NCBI RefSeq assembly: GCF_003130795.1
Contig: NZ_CP029353.1
Span: 1,813,501 to 1,877,500 of the forward strand
Source: Azospirillum thermophilum
GTDB lineage: Bacteria; Pseudomonadota; Alphaproteobacteria; Azospirillales; Azospirillaceae
Length of the DNA stretch: 64,000 nucleotides
Direction of reading: 5' to 3'
The notes beneath the pieces are model-generated. The model worked only from the letters and a program-made list of their open reading frames with translations. It was not told where the DNA came from and ran no database searches. Below are positions 46,981-55,916 of this stretch, one piece after another; within the stretch, counting starts at the first letter, position 1; every line of letters starts with the position of its first letter. A program made the translations under genes and the position numbers.

Positions 46981-47322
<342 letters not shown>

Positions 47323-47361
47323 TCCGATCCTCCGGATCGCCTGACGGCGATGCTCCGCGAG

Positions 47362-47387
47362 AAGCCCCGCTCCGGCGGGGCTTTTCC
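47362..47387 (+). terminator. Rho-independent terminator after grxD
   Basis: AAGCCCCGC / GCGGGGCTT, a 9-base stem with a TCCG loop, followed by TTCCGTTT, 40 bases after the grxD stop. It probably ends the purQ-purL-bolA-grxD transcript. Confidence 0.85.
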
Positions 47388-47473
47388 GTTTCCAGCAGCA
47401 TTCCGGCGCTGCAGGGCCGCCATGTCCGGCCGCCGCTGACGGCCGCAGCCGGGCTCGTGATACACGAGACCGT

Positions 47474-48409
47474 ATGGCACACGCACAATCCTCCGCCGAG
47501 CAGACGCCGTCCGGGCAGGACTCCACCACCACGGCCTTCCTCGCCGCCGTCGGCTCCTTCCTGCTGTGGGGGCTGGTGGCGCCGGTCTATTTCAAGCAGT
47601 TGAGCCATGTCGGCGCCGTCGAGGTGGTGTCGCACCGCATCGTCTGGACCGTGCTGCTGGTCGGGGCCGCCGTCCTGGCGATGCGCGGGCCGACCGCCAT
47701 CGTCACCGCCATCGGCACCTGGCGGCGGCTCGGCATCCTGGTGGTGACCACGGCGCTGGTGACCACCAACTGGACGGTCTTCATCTGGGCGGTCAGCCAC
47801 AACCGGGTGGTGGAGACCAGCCTCGGCTACTTCATCAACCCGCTGGTCAATGTGGTGCTCGGCGTCCTCTTCCTGCGCGAGACGCTGAAGCCGATCCAGA
47901 TCGCCGCCGTGCTGATCGCCGCCGTCGGCGTCGGCAGCATGGTGCTGTCCAGCGGCGTCTTCCCCTGGGTGTCGATCAGCCTGGCGCTCAGCTTCGGCTT
48001 CTACGCCCTGGTGCGCAAGAAGGCGGCGGTCGACCCCGTGGTCGGGCTGCTGGTGGAGACGGCGCTGCTCGCCCCGCTGTCGCTCGGCTACCTGCTGTGG
48101 CTCGGCGCCGACGGCGCCTTCGGCCATTCGGCGGGCGGCAGCCTGCTGCTGGTGCTGAGCGGCCCGATGACCGCCATTCCCCTGGTGCTGTTCATGATCG
48201 GCGCCGCCCGGCTGAAGCTCTCCACCCTCGGGCTGCTGCAATATATCGGCCCGACCGGCAGCCTCTTCCTCGGGGCCGTCATCTATGGCGAGCCCTTCAC
48301 CACCACCCACCTGATCGCCTTCGGCTGCATCTGGCTGGCGCTTGCCCTCTATTCCGCCAGCACGGTCTCCAGCCACCGCGCGGCCTCCCGCGCCGCTGCC
48401 GCCGAATAG
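47474..48409 (+). CDS. rarD: EamA family transporter RarD
   Basis: 311-residue membrane protein of the RarD branch of the drug/metabolite transporter superfamily, with about ten helices in two EamA repeats. The start of the first repeat (FLLWGLVAPVYFKQLSHVGAVEVVSHRIVWT) and ETSLGYFINPLVNVVLGVLFLRE are typical of RarD. The substrate is unknown. It is separated from grxD by a terminator. Confidence 0.93.
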   Translation: MAHAQSSAEQTPSGQDSTTTAFLAAVGSFLLWGLVAPVYFKQLSHVGAVEVVSHRIVWTVLLVGAAVLAMRGPTAIVTAIGTWRRLGILVVTTALVTTNWTVFIWAVSHNRVVETSLGYFINPLVNVVLGVLFLRETLKPIQIAAVLIAAVGVGSMVLSSGVFPWVSISLALSFGFYALVRKKAAVDPVVGLLVETALLAPLSLGYLLWLGADGAFGHSAGGSLLLVLSGPMTAIPLVLFMIGAARLKLSTLGLLQYIGPTGSLFLGAVIYGEPFTTTHLIAFGCIWLALALYSASTVSSHRAASRAAAAE

Positions 48410-48446
48410 GGCAGCCTCGTCCCCCGCGGCGCCAGGCCGCGGGCGC

Positions 48447-49127
48447 CTATCTTCCCCGCGGCGCCAGGCCGCGGGCAATGGTGTGGGCGAGCGAGCGGAC
48501 GACTCCGCGCACCCGCTCCGGCTCGTGGCCGAACACCACCTGATCGACGAAGCCCAGCCCGAAGCTGAGGGTGGCGAGGCCGGCCGCGACGTTGGCGAGG
48601 TCGGCGTCGGCCGCGATGGCGCCGCGCGCCCGGAATCCCTCCAGCCGGTTCAGCAGGCAGGGGATGCGCGCCTGCCCCAGCGTCTGCGCCATCTCGTCGG
48701 CGACCGCCGGATCGACCAGCGCCCGGTCCATCACCACCTTGGTGAAGTCGCGGCACTGCCAGGTGTGCGTGAGCTGGAAGGACAGATAGTTGACGAGGTC
48801 GGTTTCCAGATCGTCGTCCGGCGGCGGCAGGTTGCAGCCGCCCCCCTCCTCCCGGCCATAGCGCTCCACCACCGCCAGCAACAGCCCGGCCTTGCCGGAG
48901 AAATAGCGCTGGATCAGCTGCTCGTTGACGCCCGCCCGCCCGGCGATCTCGCGCGTCGTCGCCGCGTCATAGCCGCGTTCGGCGAAGACCAGCTTCGCCG
49001 CGTCCAGCAGGGCGCCCTTCGTCGCCTCGCGGTCGCGCTTGCGGCCGGGCGCGTCGCCGCAGCCCCCGCCGCCGCATCCATCCTCGCCGCCGGCCGAAGA
49101 GCCGGCCGTCTCGTTGATCTCGTCCAC
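48447..49127 (-). CDS. TetR/AcrR family regulator with cysteine-rich N-terminus
   Basis: 226-residue TetR-type repressor. The HTH is at about 35-80 (LLDAAKLVFAERGYDAATTREIAGRAGVNEQLIQRYFSGKAGLL). The first 30 residues contain a glycine/cysteine-rich stretch (GGEDGCGGGGCGD) with two cysteines, not usual in the family, which could sense electrophiles or thiol stress. It is divergent from an old yellow enzyme gene and two near-palindromic sites lie between them, as in NemR-NemA of other bacteria. Confidence 0.92.
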   Translation of the reverse strand: MDEINETAGSSAGGEDGCGGGGCGDAPGRKRDREATKGALLDAAKLVFAERGYDAATTREIAGRAGVNEQLIQRYFSGKAGLLLAVVERYGREEGGGCNLPPPDDDLETDLVNYLSFQLTHTWQCRDFTKVVMDRALVDPAVADEMAQTLGQARIPCLLNRLEGFRARGAIAADADLANVAAGLATLSFGLGFVDQVVFGHEPERVRGVVRSLAHTIARGLAPRGR

Positions 49128-49183
49128 CGGTCCAATCCTCCGGGCGGCGCATCCTGCGGGCCGTCCCTCCGGACTGATAATAG

Positions 49184-49199
49184 GTATGCACGTACATAC
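49184..49199. promoter_or_regulatory. TetR operator site 1
   Basis: GTATGCACGTACATAC, a 16-base near-palindrome (one symmetry-breaking pair) in the tetR-OYE gap. The same motif occurs in reverse orientation at 49225-49240. Confidence 0.75.
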
Positions 49200-49224
49200 T
49201 TGACAAGGCCGCCGGTTCGCTCAA

Positions 49225-49240
49225 GTATGTACGCACATAC
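49225..49240. promoter_or_regulatory. TetR operator site 2
   Basis: GTATGTACGCACATAC, the second copy, its centre 41 bases (about four helical turns) from site 1, which would allow two dimers on the same face of DNA. It lies 38 bases before the TTG start of the reductase gene. Confidence 0.78.
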
Positions 49241-49277
49241 ATACCTGATCCCGTCCCCACTGGGAGCGAGCCATTCC

Positions 49278-50381
49278 TTGAGCAACGCCGACCTCTTTAC
49301 GCCGCTGCGTCTCGGCGCGGTGGAGCTGCCCAACCGAATCATCATGGCCCCGATGACCCGCAGCCGGGCCGGCGACGGCAACGTCGTGACGCCGCTGACC
49401 GCCGAGTATTATGCGCAGCGCGCCTCGGCCGGCCTGATCATCACGGAGGCGACGCAGGTCTCCCCCACCGGCCAGGGCTATCCCAACACGCCGGGCATCC
49501 ACACCGACGCCCAGACCCTCGGCTGGCGCGATGTGGCGGAGGCGGTGCATGCCGCCGGCGGGCGCATCGCCGCCCAGCTCTGGCATGTCGGCCGCGTCTC
49601 GCACCCGCTGTTCCAGCCGAACGGCGCGGCACCGGTCGCCCCCTCGGCCATCGCCGCCGCCGGCACGCTCTACACCGGCCAGGGCATGGAGCCCTTCCCC
49701 GTCCCCCGCGCGCTGGAGACCGACGAGATCCCCCTGCTCGTCCGTGCCTTCGGCGACGCCGCCAAGCGGGCGGTGTTCGACGCCGGGCTGGACGCGGTGG
49801 AGATCCATGCCGCCAACGGCTATCTGATCGACCAGTTCCTGCGCGACCGCACCAACCGGCGTACCGACGCCTATGGCGGCACGGTGGAGAAGCGCTGCCG
49901 CTTCCTGCTGGAGATCCTGGACGCCGTGACCACCGCGGTCGGCCCCGGCCGCGTCGGCGTCCGGCTGTCGCCCACCGGCACCTTCAACGACATGGGCGAC
50001 AGCGACCCGCTGGGCCATTTCAGCACCATCACCGAGGCGCTGAACCCCTTCGGCCTCGCCTTCCTGCATGTGATCGAAGGGCTGCCCGGCCACCCCATGG
50101 CGCCGCCGGACGGGGCGCCGCACGTCGCCGCCGCGCTGCGCCGCATCTTCAAGGGGCCGGTCATCCTGAACGGCGGCTACACCCGCGAGGCGGCGGACGC
50201 GGCCATCGCCAGGGGCGAGGCGGATGCCGTCAGCTTCGGCGAGCCCTTCATCGCCAACCCCGACCTGCCGGCCCGCTTCCGGACCGGCGCCGCCCTGGCC
50301 GCGCCGGACCGCGCCACCTATTACGGCGGCGGCGCCAAGGGCTACACCGACTATCCGGCGCTGGAGAGCGTCGAGGCGTAA
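49278..50381 (+). CDS. Old yellow enzyme family alkene reductase (NemA-like), TetR-linked
   Basis: 367-residue FMN ene-reductase, similar throughout to the one at 19204. Motifs are NRIIMAPMTRSR, QLWHVGRVSHP, HAANGYLIDQFLRDRTNRRTDAYGG, VILNGGYTRE and GEPFIANPDLPARFR. I choose the TTG at 49278, preceded by GGGAGCGAG, since an ATG at 49228 would put the operator inside the gene. It is likely repressed by the divergent TetR protein and induced by reactive electrophiles. Confidence 0.93.
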   Translation: MSNADLFTPLRLGAVELPNRIIMAPMTRSRAGDGNVVTPLTAEYYAQRASAGLIITEATQVSPTGQGYPNTPGIHTDAQTLGWRDVAEAVHAAGGRIAAQLWHVGRVSHPLFQPNGAAPVAPSAIAAAGTLYTGQGMEPFPVPRALETDEIPLLVRAFGDAAKRAVFDAGLDAVEIHAANGYLIDQFLRDRTNRRTDAYGGTVEKRCRFLLEILDAVTTAVGPGRVGVRLSPTGTFNDMGDSDPLGHFSTITEALNPFGLAFLHVIEGLPGHPMAPPDGAPHVAAALRRIFKGPVILNGGYTREAADAAIARGEADAVSFGEPFIANPDLPARFRTGAALAAPDRATYYGGGAKGYTDYPALESVEA

Positions 50382-50428
50382 CGACAGCCCCTTCGGCGGG
50401 GGAGCTTCCCCCGATCCCTCGCCGTGAC

Positions 50429-50456
50429 GGCCGGACGTGCCCCCGAACGTCCGGCC
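50429..50456. repeat. First of two hairpins with identical stems
   Basis: GGCCGGACGT / ACGTCCGGCC, a 10-base perfect stem with an 8-base loop, 48 bases beyond the reductase stop. The same stem sequence is used by the terminator at 50493-50523, and another GGCCGGACG half lies at 50461-50469, so alternative pairings are possible. Confidence 0.6.
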
Positions 50457-50492
50457 AACAGGCCGGACGCGAACCCCACCGCCCGGCATCGA

Positions 50493-50532
50493 AGGCCGGA
50501 CGTTGCTCCATGACGTCCGGCCTTTCCTTTTT
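50493..50532 (+). terminator. Rho-independent terminator after the TetR-linked reductase gene
   Basis: AGGCCGGACGT / ACGTCCGGCCT, an 11-base perfect stem followed by TTCCTTTTT on the plus strand, 111 bases after the reductase stop and 7 bases before the convergent isochorismatase gene ends. Confidence 0.9.
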
Positions 50533-50538
50533 CCGCCC

Positions 50539-51138
50539 TCAGCCCCAGGCGTCGGCACCCTCCACCACCATGGCGAAGCGGTCGGCCAGCGCCGCGAGCG
50601 CCGCCCGCTGCAGCTCCGCCGCCGGCACCACCCCGCCGCGGACGTCCGGGAGGTCGCGCGTCGCCGTCGCCGATGCCACCACCGTGCTGCGCCAGCCGAG
50701 GTCGAGCGCCGCCCGCACCGTGCTGCTGACGCACATGTGGGTCATGAAGCCGGCGACGATCAGCTCCGTCCGCCCGGTCGCCCGCAGCAGCGCGTCGAGC
50801 CCGGTCCCGGCGAAGGCGTTCGGCAGGGCCTTGCTGACCACCGCCTCGCCCTCCAGCGGCGCGACCGCCGGAATGATCGCCGCCATGGCGCCGGCCGGGT
50901 CGAACAGCCCGCCACCCGGCTTGCCATGATGAACGACATGGACCACCGGCACGCCGTGGCGCCGCGCCAGTTCCAGCAGCCGCGCGGTCTGCGCCACCGC
51001 CGCGTCGATCCCGGCGAGCGGCAGGGCGCCGTCGGTGTATTCGCGCTGGGCGTCGATCAGCAGCAGCGCCGCCGCGTCGAGCGGGGCGGGATGCAGCGGG
51101 GCGCCGGCCAACGCCAGCAGGGTCTTCGGATCGGTCAT
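50539..51138 (-). CDS. Isochorismatase-family cysteine hydrolase
   Basis: 199-residue cysteine hydrolase. The catalytic set is D in LLIDAQREYTDGAL, K in VVSKALPNAFAGTGLD and C in GFMTHMCVSSTVRAALDLG, the Asp-Lys-Cys triad of the family (isochorismatases, nicotinamidases, related amidases). The substrate is not evident. It is divergent from a LysR gene that probably controls it. Confidence 0.92.
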   Translation of the reverse strand: MTDPKTLLALAGAPLHPAPLDAAALLLIDAQREYTDGALPLAGIDAAVAQTARLLELARRHGVPVVHVVHHGKPGGGLFDPAGAMAAIIPAVAPLEGEAVVSKALPNAFAGTGLDALLRATGRTELIVAGFMTHMCVSSTVRAALDLGWRSTVVASATATRDLPDVRGGVVPAAELQRAALAALADRFAMVVEGADAWG

Positions 51139-51187
51139 GGAGGGTCTCCTTTTCGGTGCGTCGTGTCTTCGCCGCCGACCCTGCCCG

Positions 51188-51245
51188 GTTCACATCCGTT
51201 CAACCAGTCGCTAATCTCGCACGATGCCTGTTCAAATCCGTTCAA
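51188..51245. promoter_or_regulatory. Direct repeat, candidate LysR binding sites
   Basis: GTTCACATCCGTTCAA (51188-51203) and GTTCAAATCCGTTCAA (51230-51245) differ at one base and are 42 bases apart, within the isochorismatase-lysR gap. The second copy touches the LysR start codon at 51245, consistent with autoregulation. Confidence 0.65.
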
Positions 51246-52105
51246 TGCCCCTCGACTGGGACGACCTGCGCGTCTTCCTGGAGCTTGCCCGCCGCGGCAG
51301 CCTGTCCGGCGCCGCCCGCGCCCTGCGGCTCAGCCATGCCACGGTCGGCCGGCGGCTGGCGGCGCTGGAACAGGCGCTCGGCCAGACGCTGGTGGAGCGG
51401 CGGGCGGAGGGCTATGTCCTCACCCCCGACGGCGAGGCGGTCCGCGCCATGGCGGAGGAGATGGACGAGCGGGCCCAGGCGCTGCGCCGGCGCGCCGGCC
51501 GGGCGGAGGGGCTGACCGGCACCGTCCGCCTGACGATGACCGAGGCGCTGGCCGACCGTTTCCTGCTGCCGCGGCTCGGCCCGCTGCGCGCCGCCCATCC
51601 CGGGCTGGATCTGGAGATCATCACCGACAACCGCGCCCTCAGCCTCGCCCGGCGCGAGGCCGACATCGCCATCCGCCTCGCCCGGCCGCAGGGCGGCGAC
51701 CTCGTCACCCGGCGCCTCTGCACGCTCGGCTACGCCCTCTACTCGGCCCCCGCCGCCGCCGACTCGGTCATTGCCTATGACGAGACGATGGCGGAGCTGC
51801 CGGAGACGCTGTGGATGGCGCGGCACATGGCCGGCCGCCGCGTCGCCCTGCGCACCAACAGCCTGACCGCCCAGGTCGCGGCGGCCGCGGCCGGATTCGG
51901 CGCCGCCCTTCTCCCCTGCGTCATCGCGGCGGCGGAACCCGGCCTGCGGCGCCTGCCCTCCCCCGTCCCGCCGCCGGTGCGCGAGGCGTGGCTGCTCGTC
52001 CACCGCGACCGCAGGGACATCCCCCGCGTCCGGGCGGTGATCGACGCCGTGACCCGGGTGTTCGAGGAAGAAAGCATCCTGCTGGCCGGCGGCGACGCAG
52101 CGTGA
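51245..52105 (+). CDS. LysR family transcriptional regulator
   Basis: 286-residue LysR regulator with an N-terminal winged HTH (WDDLRVFLELARRGSLSGAARALRLSHATVGRRLAALEQALGQTLVERR) and a substrate-binding-like effector domain (about 90-280). Start 51245 gives the usual MPLDWDDLRVF beginning; an ATG at 51224 would add seven residues overlapping the repeat. No clear ribosome-binding site precedes either. The likely target is the divergent cysteine hydrolase gene. Confidence 0.92.
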   Translation: MPLDWDDLRVFLELARRGSLSGAARALRLSHATVGRRLAALEQALGQTLVERRAEGYVLTPDGEAVRAMAEEMDERAQALRRRAGRAEGLTGTVRLTMTEALADRFLLPRLGPLRAAHPGLDLEIITDNRALSLARREADIAIRLARPQGGDLVTRRLCTLGYALYSAPAAADSVIAYDETMAELPETLWMARHMAGRRVALRTNSLTAQVAAAAAGFGAALLPCVIAAAEPGLRRLPSPVPPPVREAWLLVHRDRRDIPRVRAVIDAVTRVFEEESILLAGGDAA

Positions 52106-52247
52106 GATTGCGGCGAAGGGGCGCAATGCGTAACGATCTTATCAAAACCGTTGAGCGGCGCGCGCGCATCGTCCATTCTCCGCCCTCTCCGTCCGGTCCG
52201 GCGACGGTCCGGGAGTCGGCATTTCCGCGGGCAATTGGGCGACGATC

Positions 52248-53849
52248 ATGGGCGAACGCATCTATCTCTACGACACGACGCTGCGCGACGGGGCGCAGAC
52301 CCAGGACGTGGATTTCTCGGTCGCCGACAAGATCGCGATTGCCCAGGACCTCGACCGGCTCGGCATCGACTATGTCGAGGGCGGCTGGCCCGGCGCCAAC
52401 CCGACCGACGACGCCTTCTTCGCCGAGGCGCCGGACCTGACCCGCGCCACCTTCACCGCCTTCGGCATGACCCGGCGGCCGGGGCGCAGCGCCGCCAACG
52501 ACCCGCAGCTCTCCGCCCTGATCCAGTCGCGCGCCAGGTCGGTCTGCATCGTCGGCAAGACCTGGGACTTCCATGTCGACGTGGCGCTGAACATCCCGCG
52601 CGACGAGAATCTCGACCTGATCCGCGACAGCATCGCGGCGCTGCGCGTCGCCAAGGGCGAGGCGCTGTTCGACGCCGAGCATTTCTTCGACGGCTACAAG
52701 CGCAACCCCGCCTATGCCGCGTCGTGCATCCGCGCCGCCTTCGAGGCCGGGGCGCGCTGGGTCGTGCTGTGCGATACCAACGGCGGCACCCTGCCGCACG
52801 AGATCGAGGCGATCGTCCGCACGGTGATCGAGGAGCACGGCATCCCCGGCGACCGGCTGGGCATCCATTGCCACAACGACACCGAGAATGCCGTCGCCAA
52901 CTCCATCGCGGCGGTGCGGGCCGGCGTGCGCATGGTGCAGGGCACGATCAACGGGCTGGGCGAGCGCTGCGGCAACGCCAACCTCGTCTCGCTGATCCCG
53001 ACGCTGATGCTGAAGATGGGCTACGAGACCGGCATCCGGCGCGCGGACCTGCCGCTGCTGACCCAGGTCAGCCGGGCCTTCGACGAGCGGCTGAACCGCG
53101 CCCCCAACCGCCACGCCCCCTATGTCGGCTCCAGCGCCTTCGCGCACAAGGGCGGGCTGCACGTCTCGGCGGTGGAGAAGGATCCGTCCTCCTACGAGCA
53201 TGTCGAGCCGGACGCGGTGGGCAACCACCGGCAGATCGTCGTGTCGGACCAGGCCGGCCGCTCCAACCTGATCGTCCGCCTGCGCGAGATCGGCATGGAG
53301 GTCGATCCGAAGGACGAGCGGCTGCCCCGCCTGCTCGACCTCGTGAAGCAGCGCGACAGCGAGGGCTACGCCTACGACACCGCCGAGGCCAGCTTCGAGA
53401 TGCTGGTGCGGCGCGAGCTGGGCGAGGTGCCGAAATACTTCGAGCTGCTGCGCTTCCACGTCACCGACGAGCGGCGCTACAACGCGCTCGGCAAGCTGGT
53501 GGTGGAGTCGGAGGCGGTGGTCCGCGTCCGCGTCGGCGGCGAGATCCGGCTGGAGGTGGCGGAGGGCAACGGCCCGGTCCATGCGCTGGACCTTGCGATG
53601 CGCAAGGCGCTGGAGCCCTGCTATCCCCTGCTCGGCGACATGCGGCTGTCCGACTACCGCGTGCGCATCCTGGCGGCCAAGGCCGGCACCGCCGCGATGA
53701 CGCGCGTGCTGATCCGCTCGGCCAACGGCGACGGCACGGAATGGTCCACGCTCGGCGTCTCGACCAACATCATCGAGGCCTCCGTCGAAGCTCTGGTGGA
53801 CAGCTTCACCTGCAAGCTGTTTAAGACTGGGGCTGAACCGCGCAGGTGA
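52248..53849 (+). CDS. cimA: Citramalate synthase
   Basis: 533-residue DRE-TIM enzyme of the CimA type (condenses pyruvate and acetyl-CoA toward 2-oxobutyrate for isoleucine). It has YDTTLRDGAQTQDVDFSVADK at residues 8-28, GIHCHNDTENAVANSIAA (metal-binding HxH), GTINGLGERCGNANL and a C-terminal LeuA-type regulatory domain (about 395-525) for feedback control. It is distinct from nifV in length and in the GAQTQDVDFS signature. trmJ follows 42 bases downstream. Confidence 0.94.
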   Translation: MGERIYLYDTTLRDGAQTQDVDFSVADKIAIAQDLDRLGIDYVEGGWPGANPTDDAFFAEAPDLTRATFTAFGMTRRPGRSAANDPQLSALIQSRARSVCIVGKTWDFHVDVALNIPRDENLDLIRDSIAALRVAKGEALFDAEHFFDGYKRNPAYAASCIRAAFEAGARWVVLCDTNGGTLPHEIEAIVRTVIEEHGIPGDRLGIHCHNDTENAVANSIAAVRAGVRMVQGTINGLGERCGNANLVSLIPTLMLKMGYETGIRRADLPLLTQVSRAFDERLNRAPNRHAPYVGSSAFAHKGGLHVSAVEKDPSSYEHVEPDAVGNHRQIVVSDQAGRSNLIVRLREIGMEVDPKDERLPRLLDLVKQRDSEGYAYDTAEASFEMLVRRELGEVPKYFELLRFHVTDERRYNALGKLVVESEAVVRVRVGGEIRLEVAEGNGPVHALDLAMRKALEPCYPLLGDMRLSDYRVRILAAKAGTAAMTRVLIRSANGDGTEWSTLGVSTNIIEASVEALVDSFTCKLFKTGAEPRR

Positions 53850-53891
53850 CCCTCGCGCGGCCCCCCGGCGTTTCCACCCCATTCGATAGCG

Positions 53892-54665
53892 ATGACCTCC
53901 GGCAAAGACCCCAACCGTCCGTCGATCCTCGGCGGCCCGACCGTGATCCTCGTCAACCCGCAGCTCGGCGAGAACATCGGCGCCTGCGCGCGCGCCATGC
54001 TGAACTGCGGGCTGACCGACCTGCGTCTCGTCAAGCCGCGCGACGGCTGGCCGAACGAGAAGGCGCAGGCCGCCGCCTCCGGCGCCGATCTCGTGCTCGA
54101 CAACGCCAGGCTCTACGAGACGACGGCCGAGGCCGTGGCCGACCTGCAGATGGTCTTCGCCACCACCGTGCGCACCCGCGGCATGATCCAGCGCTTCGTC
54201 ACCCCGCGCGAGGCGGCGAAGGAGATGCGCGCCGGCTACAGCGCCGGCAGCACGGTCGGCGTGCTGTTCGGGCCGGAGCGCAGCGGTCTCGTCAATGACG
54301 ACCTGACGCTGGCCGGCACGCTGATCACCGTGCCGCTGAACCCCTCCTTCGCCTCGCTCAACCTCGCCCAGGCGGTGCTGCTGATCGGCTACGAGTGGTT
54401 CCAGACCGGCGAGGAGATCCCGGCGGAGCGCGTGCTGCACACCGGCCAGACCCGCCTCGCCACCAAGGGCGAGCTGGTGAACCTGTTCGAGCATCTGGAA
54501 GAGGCGCTCGACCGCACCGGCTTCTTCACCACGCCGGAAAAGCGCCCCTCGATGGTGCGCACCCTGCGCAACGCGCTGGAGCGCATGGAGATGACCGAGC
54601 AGGAGGTGCGGACCTTCCACGGCGTCATCGCCAGCCTCGCTGGAAAGAGGAAAGATCAATTATAA
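53892..54665 (+). CDS. TrmJ-type tRNA (cytidine/uridine-2'-O-)-methyltransferase
   Basis: 257-residue SPOUT-family RNA methyltransferase. The trefoil-knot motifs are VILVNPQLGENIGACARAMLNCGL near the start, VGVLFGPERSGLVNDDL and VPLNPSFASLNLAQAVLLIGYE, with an extra C-terminal helical region as in TrmJ. The last codons and downstream DNA are A+T-rich, marking the edge of the retron island. A strong terminator follows at 54758. Confidence 0.94.
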   Translation: MTSGKDPNRPSILGGPTVILVNPQLGENIGACARAMLNCGLTDLRLVKPRDGWPNEKAQAAASGADLVLDNARLYETTAEAVADLQMVFATTVRTRGMIQRFVTPREAAKEMRAGYSAGSTVGVLFGPERSGLVNDDLTLAGTLITVPLNPSFASLNLAQAVLLIGYEWFQTGEEIPAERVLHTGQTRLATKGELVNLFEHLEEALDRTGFFTTPEKRPSMVRTLRNALERMEMTEQEVRTFHGVIASLAGKRKDQL

Positions 54666-55004
54666 TCAACGATTCAATTGAACTACAGAGCTATCGTGTA
54701 ATATCGGCTTCATCCTGATTCGCTCGTTCATCTCGATTCCAAGATGAAGACTGAGTGGATGCGCAACACCGTGATCTGGTGTTGCGCATCGTTTTAGTGA
54801 CCGAACTCTTCCTGAGCTCGACGGCATCAGTGCTAAGAGATGCCCGAGCGATTACCGAGAATAGCCACTTTGGCGGGTGAATCGGCCACGGCCCGCCGCC
54901 CTTTCAAACGCAATATTGTCGGCAAGTTTGAGCTATAATTAACTATTGAAATTTCCTAGTCTGGATCAGATTCGATATGTTTTGCTCTCGATAGTCCCTC
55001 TACT
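54666..55004. other. A+T-rich gap between trmJ and the retron reverse transcriptase
   Basis: 339 bases without a gene that I can support. Apart from the trmJ terminator (54758-54795), it holds no repeat, integrase site or promoter that I recognise. The base composition changes abruptly from the G+C-rich trmJ body, consistent with imported DNA. Confidence 0.6.
54758..54795 (+). terminator. Rho-independent terminator of cimA-trmJ
   Basis: GATGCGCAACACC / GGTGTTGCGCATC, a perfect 13-base stem with a 7-base loop followed by GTTTT, 93 bases after trmJ. Confidence 0.9.
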
Positions 55005-55916
55005 CTATTCCTCAGCGTTATAAGAAGTAAAATGGCTGTTCCAGCGATCAATCTGAGACTGCTGTCCTTCTACACCACGCAAACTGTTCTGCAAAGTTGC
55101 CCTCTCGTCAGCACTTGATGCAGTTGCCAACTGACACCGCAGCTTAAACCGCTTCAAGTGCGCCGAGTTGGGGGCGGAAAGACCGCTTGGACGTACAACC
55201 ACACCAGTAACAACGCCAACTCCGCGACGATACCACTTTTCCTTTTCCTTTTTCGGCTGAAGACCGGCACGGTAAATGCGCTGGCGTATCTGGAACATGA
55301 CTCGGTCTGGTACGACATCGCCGGAAACGGTCAGGTCATCCATATAGACGGACAGCTTACAACCGTTCTCCGAGGCGATTCGGGCGATCTGCTCCCACAT
55401 GTCGCAGTGGGCGAAGTACGCCAATATTGAGCTGGCTGGACTTCCGCATGGCAGGTGTCCCTTATAAGTTGTCAGCTCAGTAAGAATGCCGGACACATCC
55501 GGTGCGCATTTCAGGATTCTACGGAAAAACCAGTTAACCCGCCGCGACTTTGTAGATGGGAAGTAATCACTAATATCAATGTTTCTAAAATGCCTAGATC
55601 CTACGTGATAGGCGGCGTTTGAAATATACAATCTTCCCCTGACAGGGCAGTGAAGAAAATATGGCGGAGTAATACAAGACAGCAATCTATAAATTCGCCT
55701 CTGAACTTCTTTAAGAGCAGGCGCTGGATCTTCAATCAGACGAGTCTTTCCTTTTAAATTTGTTTGCGGCCATTCTCTATACAAATCTTGAGAGAGGGCT
55801 GATAGCTTTCTTAGCTTTGCTGGAGTAAGACGAAGCAGCTCAGCCAATTTTCGCTTCGTGGTCAACTTGTAGAATGGCGACTGGTTAAGCGGATAGCTTT
55901 TGGTCTTCGTCGTCAT
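55005..55916 (-). CDS. Retron reverse transcriptase
   Basis: 303-residue reverse transcriptase of the usual retron size. Retron hallmarks are present: NAXXH (N100-AAY-H104), the catalytic aspartates D114 (NIDISDYF) and YMDD at 191-194, the RT4 loop LPCGSPASS near 155-163, and the VTG motif at 236-238 near the thumb. It would make msDNA by priming from the msr RNA. The region is A+T-rich. It overlaps the XRE gene by 32 bases, so the two are translated as a unit. No protease, maturase or integrase domain is fused, which argues against group II intron or DGR origin. Confidence 0.92.
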   Translation of the reverse strand: MTTKTKSYPLNQSPFYKLTTKRKLAELLRLTPAKLRKLSALSQDLYREWPQTNLKGKTRLIEDPAPALKEVQRRIYRLLSCITPPYFLHCPVRGRLYISNAAYHVGSRHFRNIDISDYFPSTKSRRVNWFFRRILKCAPDVSGILTELTTYKGHLPCGSPASSILAYFAHCDMWEQIARIASENGCKLSVYMDDLTVSGDVVPDRVMFQIRQRIYRAGLQPKKEKEKWYRRGVGVVTGVVVRPSGLSAPNSAHLKRFKLRCQLATASSADERATLQNSLRGVEGQQSQIDRWNSHFTSYNAEE

